From the NCBI GenBank assembly GCA_963696525.1, contig CAVOKO010000012.1:496001-560000 (forward strand): a stretch of DNA of 64,000 nt. The letters are read 5' to 3'. The position numbers and the translations under genes are program-made. Below are positions 1 to 9,641 of the stretch, piece after piece. How positions within the stretch are numbered: the stretch's first letter is position 1; each line of letters starts with the position of its first letter. The DNA comes from CAWBRT01 sp963696525. Lineage in GTDB: Bacteria; Acidobacteriota; Terriglobia; Terriglobales; Acidobacteriaceae. The notes beneath the pieces were generated by a model, which saw only the letters and a program-made list of their open reading frames with translations, was not told the origin of the DNA and made no database searches.

Positions 1-734
1 AGAATGAAGGGCTCAAGCAGCAGCGCGAAAAAGTCCGCGAACTGGAACGCAAGCTGGAGAGCCTTCTGCGCGACTTTGAGTATCATGCGCGCGAGTCGGT
101 CAACGCCATTCAGGATCGCGCCGAGTCTTTGAAGCTCAGCCGCGAGGCGGAGCGCCGCATCGCTCGGGCGCGTCGCGAATTCCGCGAGCAGTTCAACCAA
201 GCGATTGTGGCGCACACCAGCGGGGCGGACCGCGATGACCCGAATGCGCAACCGCACCGCGTGCAGCACGTCAGCGAAGGCGACACCGTGCAACTGAAGT
301 CTCTGGGCCGCGCCGGCAAGGTCACCCGCAAGTTTCCCGACGATGCCGTGGAAGTCCAGGTTGGCCCCATGAAGGTGCGCGTTCTCATCGACGACATCGC
401 CGAGGTCGTGGCCCGCGCCGCCAACAGCCCGGTGCAGGCAGCACGTCAGAAGGGAATCAGCGTTCACCTGCGCAACGAAGACGAGAGCGCGCCGGCGGAG
501 TTGAATGTCATTGGCCACAATGTTGATGACGCCACGCGCGAGCTGGAAAAATTCCTTGACCGCGCTTTTCTCGCCGGTCTGTCGCGGGTGCGCGTCGTGC
601 ACGGATCGGGCATGGGAATACTGCGACGCGCCCTTCGCGAGTATCTGAAAAGCCATCCGCAGGTCGCCACCGTCAGCGAGCCTCCACAGCAGGAGGGCGG
701 CGCCGGAGCGACGGTCGTGGAGTTGAAGGTGTAA
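1..734 (+). CDS. mutS2: MutS2 C-terminal part (Smr domain), cut by window start
   Basis: The frame is open from base 3, so the start lies outside the window and about 243 residues remain. The first ~45 residues are a charged coiled-coil (the MutS2 connector), followed by a small beta domain (about residues 90-135) and a C-terminal Smr domain in the last ~85 residues. The Smr motif HGSGMGILRRALREYL is clear. The usual DLRG/DLHG strand reads LNVIG, so that nuclease-associated motif is degenerate. MutS2 proteins act on branched DNA or collided ribosomes rather than in mismatch repair; which role applies here cannot be read from the fragment. The stop overlaps the next start by one base (taATGa), so the two genes are probably translationally coupled. 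Confidence 0.9.
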   Translation, partial: NEGLKQQREKVRELERKLESLLRDFEYHARESVNAIQDRAESLKLSREAERRIARARREFREQFNQAIVAHTSGADRDDPNAQPHRVQHVSEGDTVQLKSLGRAGKVTRKFPDDAVEVQVGPMKVRVLIDDIAEVVARAANSPVQAARQKGISVHLRNEDESAPAELNVIGHNVDDATRELEKFLDRAFLAGLSRVRVVHGSGMGILRRALREYLKSHPQVATVSEPPQQEGGAGATVVELKV

Positions 735-1318
735 TGAATCGTCTCGATCAGCAACTTGCATTCGTTCTGGAAATCGACAAGCTCAAGACCATCTTGCGGC
801 AGACATTGCTCACCGACTCTTCGCGCCGCGAAAACTCGGCGGAGCATTCCTGGCATCTGGCAATCATGTCTTTTCTGCTCGCCGAGTATGCGACAACGCC
901 TGTCGACAACCTTCGCGTCATCAAGATGCTGTTGGTGCACGACCTGATCGAGATCGATGCCGGCGACACCTTCGCCTACGACGCGGCCGGCAATGTCGGC
1001 AGAGCCGAACGGGAGCAGCGCGGTGCCGAGCGCATCTTCGGTCTGCTGCCCGAGGAGCAGGAACGCGAGCTGCGCGCCTTGTGGGAGGAATTCGAAGCCT
1101 TCAAAAGCGCAGAATCGAAATACGCCAACGCGCTCGACCGCCTTCAGCCATTGCTGCACAACGCACACACCGAAGGCGGCACCTGGCGCATCCATTCCGT
1201 CGCTCGCGATCAGGTCTACCGGCGCATGGAACCCATTCGCACCGCGCTGCCCGAACTCTGGCCGGTGGTGACCCGCATCATCGAGGATGCCTGCGCGCGC
1301 GGCTGGATCGTTTCGTAG
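734..1318 (+). CDS. HD-domain 5'-nucleotidase-like protein (YfbR/HDDC2 type)
   Basis: The 194-residue protein is essentially a single HD domain. The likely metal ligands are H38 (in AEHSWH), the H69-D70 pair (in LVHDLIEIDAGD) and D135 (in NALDRLQPLL), the pattern of the HD_3 family that includes E. coli YfbR and eukaryotic HDDC2. Those enzymes dephosphorylate deoxynucleoside 5'-monophosphates in the cytosol. The length fits the family and no other domain is present. It starts on the last base of the mutS2 stop codon, indicating one operon. Substrate is inferred from the family only. Confidence 0.85.
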   Translation: MNRLDQQLAFVLEIDKLKTILRQTLLTDSSRRENSAEHSWHLAIMSFLLAEYATTPVDNLRVIKMLLVHDLIEIDAGDTFAYDAAGNVGRAEREQRGAERIFGLLPEEQERELRALWEEFEAFKSAESKYANALDRLQPLLHNAHTEGGTWRIHSVARDQVYRRMEPIRTALPELWPVVTRIIEDACARGWIVS

Positions 1319-1330
1319 ACAGCCCGTCTG

Positions 1331-2026
1331 CTAAAACCGGAAAATGATTCCTCCGCTGAAATTCGCCCGGTTTTCGAAGTTGTGCGAGCGAACGTAGAAG
1401 CAGTTCCCGAATAGGTTGCAGGCATAATCCGGCGTGGAATTAGCGTAGGTCGGCATGTACCGGATGTCGCCGCGCAATCCGAAATTCTTGGACAGGTAAT
1501 ACTTTGCTCCGCCTCCAAGATTGAACCCGAACGCCGTCCGGTCAGGGTTGCCGTTGTCGTTGGATTCATGGGTGAATCCGAGACCTCCGGCGACGAATGG
1601 AACGAATTTCCGCTCCCGGAAATAGCCGCTCCCAAGGAAGGGATACAGAACCCCGAACTGGTATTGGTCGATGTTGGAGTCGAATGCCTCGGTATACAAG
1701 CCAGTAACGAAATCGTGCTGGCTGTAGGTGGTCTGGTTGCGCGCCCACATGAACTCCAACTGTAGGGTGTCCAAAACCGAGTAATCGAAAAAGGCACCGA
1801 AGCTCAAACCGCTGTTCACACGCAACTGGTCGATGGTCGAGGTATTCGTTGTACCAAATGGGATGAAGCTTCCAGGCGCTCCGAACGCACTCTCGACGGG
1901 ATAGCTGGCGCTGGTTTCAAAACCGGCGAAGGGCGAGATTTCAAAGCGCCGACTATTCTGCGCCAAAGCCGCTTCAGCAAGCATAACCAGAGTGATAGCA
2001 AGCCAACACAACTTCCAAACCCGCAT
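1331..2026 (-). CDS. Secreted outer-membrane beta-barrel protein (OmpA/OmpW-like fold)
   Basis: The 231-residue protein opens with a good signal peptide (basic MRVWK, hydrophobic core, cleavage after AEAALA). The rest alternates polar and hydrophobic or aromatic residues in eight or so candidate strands and ends in IIFRF, a terminal-phenylalanine signature of outer-membrane barrels. A Gly-rich strand (FGFNLGGGAKYYL) is typical of small 8-stranded barrels found in acidobacteria. It converges with the HD-domain gene only 12 bases away and is transcribed alone. No catalytic motif is seen, so the role is structural or unknown. Confidence 0.75.
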   Translation of the reverse strand: MRVWKLCWLAITLVMLAEAALAQNSRRFEISPFAGFETSASYPVESAFGAPGSFIPFGTTNTSTIDQLRVNSGLSFGAFFDYSVLDTLQLEFMWARNQTTYSQHDFVTGLYTEAFDSNIDQYQFGVLYPFLGSGYFRERKFVPFVAGGLGFTHESNDNGNPDRTAFGFNLGGGAKYYLSKNFGLRGDIRYMPTYANSTPDYACNLFGNCFYVRSHNFENRANFSGGIIFRF

Positions 2027-2196
2027 CGCTCCTCCTTACGATTCTGGCTTATGATTCTGGTGATTCTCGCGGTCACGCGCTTGTGATGCAAAGCGCGCGC
2101 CGCGCGCCGGCGATACCTATGCAAAAACACTGGCATCAACCCGGAACGCCGCGCATAGTTGCCATTGAAAGTTCGAATCCTATGCACTTTCGCGGG

Positions 2197-2246
2197 TTTT
2201 CCACACCTATGCAGAGCTAAGACTCGCTTTTCACAGGCTTTCCACA
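2197..2246. promoter_or_regulatory. DnaA-box-like sites upstream of dnaG
   Basis: TTTTCCACA at 2197-2205 fits the relaxed DnaA-box consensus TTWTNCACA, and CTTTCCACA at 2238-2246 differs at one position. They lie 50-100 bases before the dnaG start, between divergent genes. They could be DnaA-responsive control of primase or simple chance; no iteron array or AT-rich unwinding element is present, so this is not proposed as an origin. Confidence 0.25.
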
Positions 2247-2292
2247 GAAATACGCGTACTCCGCCGCGGCGACTCAGGCAAACTATTCATCA

Positions 2293-4227
2293 ATGGCGAA
2301 TCCCGGAGATTTTGCGTACACGCTCAAGCAGCAGGCCGATATCGTCCGCATCATCGGCGAGTACATTCGCCTCAAGCGCGCGGGGGCACAGAATTACTCC
2401 GGACTCTGTCCTTTCCACGGCGAGAAAACAGCGTCGTTCTCCGTACATGCCTCGCGCCAGTTCTTTCATTGTTTCGGCTGCGGTGAGTCCGGCGATGTGT
2501 ACAAGTTCTTGCAGCGGATCGAGAACATCTCCTTTCCTGAGGCGGTACGGCTGCTGGCGCAGAAGCTGGGCGTGCCCATGCCGAAGGTGCAGTTTGACAG
2601 TCCGGCTGAGGCTCGCGAGGCCAAAATCCGCGGAACTCTCCTCGATCTTCACGAGGCGGCTTGCCGGTTTTTTGAGGACAGGCTGAAACGCCCGGAAGCG
2701 GCGCACGCTCGCGAATACCTCAAAGGCCGCGGTTTGGAAGCGGAGGCGATCGCGCGCTTCCGTATCGGCTACGCGCCCGATTCCGGCTTCCTGCTGCGCG
2801 ACGCCATCAAGCAAATGGCCGACGACGAGTTGTTGCGGGAGTCGGGATTATTTTCCCAAGCCGCCCCGCGAGACGCCGCCGCGCCCTCCGCTGGCGTGAG
2901 CGAGAGTACGGCCGCGACGACAGCTCAGGACAAATCCGGCCGCGACGCGCAGCCCTCTGTGCTCTACTCGAAGTTCCGCAACCGGGTCGTCTTCCCCATC
3001 TGCAACGAGCAGGGCAAGATCATCGCCTTTACCGGGCGCACGCTAGCCTCAGACGAGAAGTCGGGGCCCAAGTACCTCAACTCGCCGGAAACCGCCATCT
3101 ACCATAAGTCGCGCATACTCTATAATTTGCACCTGGCCAAGGAGGCCATCCGGCAGCTCGATTACGCCGTCCTGGTCGAAGGCCAAATGGACTGCATCTC
3201 GGTCTACAATGCCGGCTTTCACAATGTGATTGCCAGCTCAGGCACCGCCTTCACCGAAATCCAGGCCAAGCTGCTCAGCCGCTTCAGCAAGAAAATCGTG
3301 GTAAGTTTTGACCCTGATGCCGCCGGGGCCGCCGCCGCCGAGCGAAGTTTGGATTTGCTGGTTTCAGAGGATTTCAACATCAAAGTCGCCACCTTGGAGG
3401 TGGGTTACGATCCGGATCTCCTAATTAGAAAAAAGGGTGCCGATGCCTACGGAGCGGCTCTTTCTGGCTCAAAGGATTACTTCGAGTTCCTATGCTTGCG
3501 AACGCGGACAAAGTTCCCTGGCAACAGCGTCGAGACGAAGATTCAGTCGCTTAACTCCCTCCTGCCACGGATCGAGCGGGTTGCCAATAAGACAAAACGA
3601 CTCGAAATCGCAAATAAAGTGATTGAAAGCCTTGGAGTTCAACACGCTGTTGTCATTCGAGATTTCAGGAAAGCGCTGGACGAAAGCGCGCGTGAGATGG
3701 AGGTCGCTACAAGGCTAGGCGCGGGAAAATGGGCACTGCCGGGATTACTCATGACCAAAGCCGAGCGTGTCCTGATCCGCGCCCTCGCGGGTGGAATGGG
3801 CCTCGGTCACGAAGGAGTCTCGAGCCGGGAAGGCGAAGATACTGAGTTCGATCCCCAGCGCCAAGCCTGCTTTGTCCTCACCTCGGAGCGTCTGCACGAG
3901 GGGTTATCGGCCGAAACACTGATCGCGGCCTTGGCGCAAGCGGTAGCCGACGGGAAAGATCCCATGTCGTTGGAGTTGGCAGATGCCGACCGGCGATTGA
4001 TGGCGGCAGCCCTTATGGATGAAGACGAGCCACTGACTCCGGAATCACTCCATGCGGCACTCGAAGCTCTGCGCCGCCTCAAACTGGAACACCGGCAAAG
4101 GGAGTTGAAAAGCCTGATCGCCGACGCCGAACGCAAGCAGGACTCGGTCACGCTGGGGCAGCTTCTACGCGAGAAGATGGGTATCGATAAGCTGCTTCGT
4201 CCCGGTCAGGAACCGACCAATCCCTAG
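2293..4227 (+). CDS. dnaG: DNA primase DnaG
   Basis: The 644-residue protein has the three parts of bacterial primase, which makes RNA primers at the replication fork and binds DnaB. The N-terminal CHC2 zinc ribbon uses C39, H42, C60 and C63 (CPFH and FHCFGCG). The TOPRIM core has the acidic E296 in VLVEGQMD and the D340/D342 pair in SFDPDAAG. The C-terminal part is the helical helicase-binding region. A low-complexity Ala/Ser-rich insert (about residues 195-220) separates the zinc and RNA-polymerase subdomains. The ATG at 2293 fits the family start. rpoD follows, the classical dnaG-rpoD pairing, but with a 280-base gap. Confidence 0.97.
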   Translation: MANPGDFAYTLKQQADIVRIIGEYIRLKRAGAQNYSGLCPFHGEKTASFSVHASRQFFHCFGCGESGDVYKFLQRIENISFPEAVRLLAQKLGVPMPKVQFDSPAEAREAKIRGTLLDLHEAACRFFEDRLKRPEAAHAREYLKGRGLEAEAIARFRIGYAPDSGFLLRDAIKQMADDELLRESGLFSQAAPRDAAAPSAGVSESTAATTAQDKSGRDAQPSVLYSKFRNRVVFPICNEQGKIIAFTGRTLASDEKSGPKYLNSPETAIYHKSRILYNLHLAKEAIRQLDYAVLVEGQMDCISVYNAGFHNVIASSGTAFTEIQAKLLSRFSKKIVVSFDPDAAGAAAAERSLDLLVSEDFNIKVATLEVGYDPDLLIRKKGADAYGAALSGSKDYFEFLCLRTRTKFPGNSVETKIQSLNSLLPRIERVANKTKRLEIANKVIESLGVQHAVVIRDFRKALDESAREMEVATRLGAGKWALPGLLMTKAERVLIRALAGGMGLGHEGVSSREGEDTEFDPQRQACFVLTSERLHEGLSAETLIAALAQAVADGKDPMSLELADADRRLMAAALMDEDEPLTPESLHAALEALRRLKLEHRQRELKSLIADAERKQDSVTLGQLLREKMGIDKLLRPGQEPTNP

Positions 4228-4492
4228 CAGGCTGCCGTCAGGCTAACCGGCTTCTCGACGGGCTTTATGTAAGTCTATGAACCAGTTTAGGTTACAGTAT
4301 TAGAAAGAAAGCGGGAACTCGAGCCCAACTGATCATCCGGGCCATCTATATAAGTGCGGTGATGGGTTCCCGAGCAAGCGGCATTGGCTCCGTGCTAAAA
4401 TAGGAAGGTTTCTGCCTGTTACCGATATCCATATATCGATTCCTCTTAGTGTGCGATCAAACTGGTGGTCTGGCGGTCTGCTTTGCCGCCAC

Positions 4493-4498
4493 GAAGGG
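4493..4498 (+). promoter_or_regulatory. Ribosome binding site deciding the rpoD start
   Basis: GAAGGG lies 8 bases before a TTG at 4507. That start gives MALDDKFDDIKKLID, the usual beginning of sigma region 1.1, whereas an in-frame GTG at 4465 would add 14 atypical residues and has no Shine-Dalgarno match. Confidence 0.6.
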
Positions 4499-4506
4499 TA
4501 TTTGCG

Positions 4507-6207
<1,701 letters not shown>

Positions 6208-6305
6208 GATTTAAAGAAGTTCGCTCAGGGAAAGAGCGTGCTCAAAAGCCATTCGATCGCCGGTGGCCAGCCCCTCGCAAGATGCATCGAAGGCTTGGGA
6301 CTGGC

Positions 6306-7130
6306 ATGACTGCGGACGTATCCGTAACCAGCGAACTCGGAACTTACGCGTGTCCCGTATGCAAGCGTCTCTTGCGCCAAGATGAGGGTTTGCTCCGCTG
6401 TCCTCTCTGCTCCCAAACCTACCCAATCAGGGAGGGAATCCCTGACTTCATTCTGGAAGAGCTATCCCGAAGCTCGGACCCCGTACTCAGGAGAATGCGC
6501 TTCATCGATCGGATGGCGCGCATTTACGAGACGAGGTTTTGGTATCCGATCGTTCTAAGTATCTACGGCGGCTTTCACAGCCCATCTCTCACCCAACTGG
6601 TGAGTACAGTGTCTCGGAAAGTCCAATCGACCAAAGGCCGTGTGCTTGATATCGCCTGCGGCCCCGGCACCTTTGGCCGGCGGATCGCATCACCGTCGAA
6701 GGAGGTGTTCGGGATCGACGTATCCATGGGAATGCTTCGGCAAGGCGCCGCTTACACCGAACGCGAAAGCATTCCCAACGTGCATTTCGCCCGTGCCAGA
6801 GTGGAGGCTCTTCCGTTCGAGGACAATCTTTTCGATGCCGTCGTCTGTTGTGGCTCACTTCATCTCTTTGCGGACACTACGGTTGCTTTGCGCGAGATGG
6901 CTCGCGTCATGAAGCCAGCAGCCGTCCTTGCAGTCTTCACTTTCGTCGCGGGTCACGGAGGTATCCTGAAGTTTCGCCGGGTGCGTGAATGGAGTCACAG
7001 CAATCACGGCCTTCATGTGTTCGACCTTGCTGAGATGGAGCGGTGTTTGACCGCTTCAGGCTTTAAGGACTTTCAGCCCGAAGTATCTGGCTCCATTCTG
7101 ACATTCAGCGCCCGCAAGCAAGCGGCCTGA
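6306..7130 (+). CDS. Zinc-ribbon class I SAM-dependent methyltransferase
   Basis: The product (274 residues from ATG 6306) joins a Trm112-like zinc ribbon with C16/C19 and C32/C35 (CPVC and CPLC) to a Rossmann methyltransferase. SAM motif I is VLDIACGPGTFG at about residues 115-126, motif II carries GIDVSMGML, and ALPFEDNLFDAVVC is the usual post-I/motif-IV strand. This architecture resembles UbiE/RlmA-like enzymes; the substrate cannot be told. It is a single gene about 100 bases after rpoD. An in-frame upstream ATG at 6282 would add eight residues with no support. Confidence 0.8.
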   Translation: MTADVSVTSELGTYACPVCKRLLRQDEGLLRCPLCSQTYPIREGIPDFILEELSRSSDPVLRRMRFIDRMARIYETRFWYPIVLSIYGGFHSPSLTQLVSTVSRKVQSTKGRVLDIACGPGTFGRRIASPSKEVFGIDVSMGMLRQGAAYTERESIPNVHFARARVEALPFEDNLFDAVVCCGSLHLFADTTVALREMARVMKPAAVLAVFTFVAGHGGILKFRRVREWSHSNHGLHVFDLAEMERCLTASGFKDFQPEVSGSILTFSARKQAA

Positions 7131-7591
7131 CGGCATCCGCGGCGCGAAACTTCACCGCGTCAGGAAAACTCTCTCGTTCGGGTATGCCGTCTGCACAAAG
7201 CCCGCGAAGCCAACGAGAAGCGCGATTCCAAAGCACCGGTTTCAGTGCAAATTTGAGCTGACAAAGACCAGCGCAATCAATTACACCCGGTTTTTCCAAG
7301 CCGTTCCACAGGAATCCGCAGCTATTCACAGCATACCCGAAGCTGCGCCGCGCTTCGTGCTTGAGCCCCGCGGATTCATCAGGCACTCTGTCGGTAACGC
7401 AACGGTGGAAGCCAAACGTGATGCTTCCCAGGAGCGGATAAGGCGAAGGCGACGCTAGCCGGGTTTTTCGGCACTCGCTCGGGTTGCTCTGCCGCACGGC
7501 GTCAGGCGCCTGTGCAATCGGGATGCGATAGGCAACATGCCACAGCGCTCGGCGAAGCGTTGGCGGTGGGCACATCGCTCTCCCGGCGGTG

Positions 7592-7930
7592 CACGGTGGC
7601 GCAAGCCGTGGGTGCCGCAACAGCTCGCAGCGTCGCCGCTCAGGCAACCAAGAGGGGTACGGGTGTGCCGTCATGTGTGGGCGCGGACTCAGGGAGGGTC
7701 CCGTACCGCACGCTGTGCGCACTGCTCCCGATGAGTAGCCGATCCGCCAACTGGAAAGGGAGCCAGGTTTAACCGCTTTGTACGTGTCTTGCGCGGGGCA
7801 ATCAGCCCGGCGCTTCGCGTCGGCGCACACCAGGCTCCCGGCTTTCCGCTCGGCGGCGGGAGCAGCGTCGTTGAGTTTGGTCTCCACTTGCCTGGGCCCG
7901 GGTGCGCGGCTGGCGCCCCGGGCTCTTTTT
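7592..7930 (+). ncRNA. Candidate structured non-coding RNA upstream of dnaB
   Basis: The 860 bases between the methyltransferase and dnaB hold no convincing gene but show nested complementary arms. CACGG 7592-7596 pairs with CCGTG 7606-7610. GGTACGGG 7656-7663 pairs perfectly with 7700-7707. A composite stem has three blocks: CCGCC 7744-7748 with 7852-7856, GGAAAG 7753-7758 with 7842-7847, and GGGAGCC 7758-7764 with 7833-7839. The series ends in a strong plus-strand terminator at 7896-7930, which gives the direction. The 5' end is not defined and could lie anywhere after 7131. Hallmarks of RNase P RNA, tmRNA, 6S and SRP RNA were looked for and not found. Confidence 0.5.
7896..7930 (+). terminator. 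Strong rho-independent terminator before dnaB
   Basis: GCCCGGG 7896-7902 pairs with 7917-7923, extended by GCGC 7904-7907 with 7913-7916 around a 5-base loop (one bulged T at 7903). The run TCTTTTT follows at 7924-7930. It points along the plus strand although no plus-strand gene ends nearby, implying a non-coding transcript. Confidence 0.8.
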
Positions 7931-7991
7931 CGAGCCAGCGCATACTGAACCGTTCCATGGGCTGGGCGAAGCATCGAATCAGGTAGCACGA

Positions 7992-9374
7992 ATGGCAACC
8001 ACCGATTACAGCTTAGATCGCGGACTGCCCTCCAATGTCGAGGCCGAGCGCTCGCTGCTGGGCGCGATTCTGCTGGATAACACGCTCTATACCGACGCCG
8101 GCGCCGTGCTTAAGCCCGACGACTTCTTCCTCGACGCGCATCGCCGTATTTACGCGCGCATGCTCGAGATGGTCGATACCAGCCGGCCCATCGACAGCGT
8201 AACCCTTAGCGAAGAGTTGAGCCGCCACAAGGAGCTGGAGGCGGTGGGCGGCGTCGCTTATCTCTCGTCGCTCACCGATGGCACGCCGCGCCGCACCAGC
8301 ATCGAGCACTATGTCCGCATCGTGCGCGACAAGTCGCTCATGCGTGGCGTCATCCGCGCCGCCAACACCATCATGCAGAACGCGCTCGACCAGTCGGACA
8401 CGGCCGCCGATGTGCTCGACCGCGCCGAGGCGGAGATTTTCAGTCTTTCGGAGAACCGCAACCAGCAGGACCTGATCTCGGTCGCGCAGGTTGCGATGGA
8501 CTCGTTCGGCGGTAACCTCGACAAGCTGTATGAGCGCGGCGGGCGCATTACCGGCCTCGAAACCTACTTTAGCGATCTCGACGACCTCACCAGCGGGCTG
8601 CAACGCAAGGAACTGATTATCATCGCTGCCCGCCCCTCGATGGGCAAAACCGCTTTTGCCATCAACATTGCCGAGAACTGCGCGGTGCGCGACAACAAGG
8701 TAGTCGCCGTCTTCTCGCTGGAAATGGGCAGGGAGGCATTGCTGCACCGCATGCTCTGTTCGCAGTCGCGCGTCGATTCACAAAACCTGCGCAAAGGCTT
8801 TCTCGGAAAGGAAGACATGGGAAAGCTGCGCGATGGCTTGGACGCGCTCATGCAGGCTCCCATCTTCATCGACGACACGCCCGGCATCTCGATTACCGAA
8901 CTGCGCGCCAAATCGCGACGGCTGAAGCAAAGAGAAGGACGGCTCGATCTGCTGGTCGTCGACTACCTTCAGCTCATGTCGGCCTCGGCGCCCGGCGGAC
9001 GCCGCTATGAGAATCGCACCCAGGAAGTCTCGGCCGTTTCGCGCGGCCTCAAGGCCATCGCCAAGGAACTCGACGTACCGCTGGTGGCGCTCTCGCAGTT
9101 GAGCCGCGCTCCGGAAAACCGCGGCGGCAAGGACAATGAACCCAAGTTGAGCGACCTGCGCGAGTCGGGCGCCATCGAGCAGGATGCCGACGTGGTCATG
9201 TTCCTCTATCGCCCGGAGGTCTACGACTACGAACACAAAGATCCCGACATCGAAAATAAAGCCAAGCTGATCATCGGCAAGCAACGCAACGGTCCCACCG
9301 GCACCGTACAACTGGCGTTCTTAAAGTCGTTTACCCGCTTTGAAACCCTCGAGCGCAGCGCCTGGATGCAGTAA
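7992..9374 (+). CDS. dnaB: Replicative DNA helicase DnaB
   Basis: The 460-residue helicase unwinds DNA at the fork. The N-terminal helical domain (LPSNVEAERSLLGAILLD) is followed by the RecA-like hexamerising core with Walker A RPSMGKTA near residue 213, Walker B LLVVDYLQLM, and the arginine-finger and H4 regions (LSQLSRAPE, SDLRESGAIEQDADVVMFLYR). No intein interrupts it. The ATG at 7992 gives the family-typical start. A frame extension back to 7902 runs through the terminator and is not real. Confidence 0.97.
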   Translation: MATTDYSLDRGLPSNVEAERSLLGAILLDNTLYTDAGAVLKPDDFFLDAHRRIYARMLEMVDTSRPIDSVTLSEELSRHKELEAVGGVAYLSSLTDGTPRRTSIEHYVRIVRDKSLMRGVIRAANTIMQNALDQSDTAADVLDRAEAEIFSLSENRNQQDLISVAQVAMDSFGGNLDKLYERGGRITGLETYFSDLDDLTSGLQRKELIIIAARPSMGKTAFAINIAENCAVRDNKVVAVFSLEMGREALLHRMLCSQSRVDSQNLRKGFLGKEDMGKLRDGLDALMQAPIFIDDTPGISITELRAKSRRLKQREGRLDLLVVDYLQLMSASAPGGRRYENRTQEVSAVSRGLKAIAKELDVPLVALSQLSRAPENRGGKDNEPKLSDLRESGAIEQDADVVMFLYRPEVYDYEHKDPDIENKAKLIIGKQRNGPTGTVQLAFLKSFTRFETLERSAWMQ

Positions 9375-9641
9375 GCCATGATTCCCGCATTGCCGTTCCG
9401 GTTCCATGTCGTTTTGTACCAGGTCAACCGCACCATTCTTTGTTCATTTCTTATCGCGCGAAAGGAATCATGAGTTTTGGACGCGTGTTTTCAGTAACTT
9501 GGTCGATTGCAAGCCCGTCCCAGGGCCTGACAGCATGGCCGGCGCACTTCCGAGTTGCGGCTGGCCGCCGCCGGCTCAATTGTGCATGGCCAGCTTGTCC
9601 TTCCAGTTCCCGCCAGAGCGTGCGAGAATAAAGCTACCGCA

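Noticed and set aside
2171..2181. GTTCGAATCC, which looks like a tRNA T-loop
   Set aside because: No matching acceptor, D or anticodon arms can be drawn around it.
7105..7998. A 297-codon open frame on the minus strand across the methyltransferase-dnaB gap
   Set aside because: Its product has no hydrophobic core pattern, domain or signature, is rich in Arg/Pro/Cys as expected of chance frames in GC-rich DNA, overlaps the dnaB start and covers a plus-strand terminator and stems.
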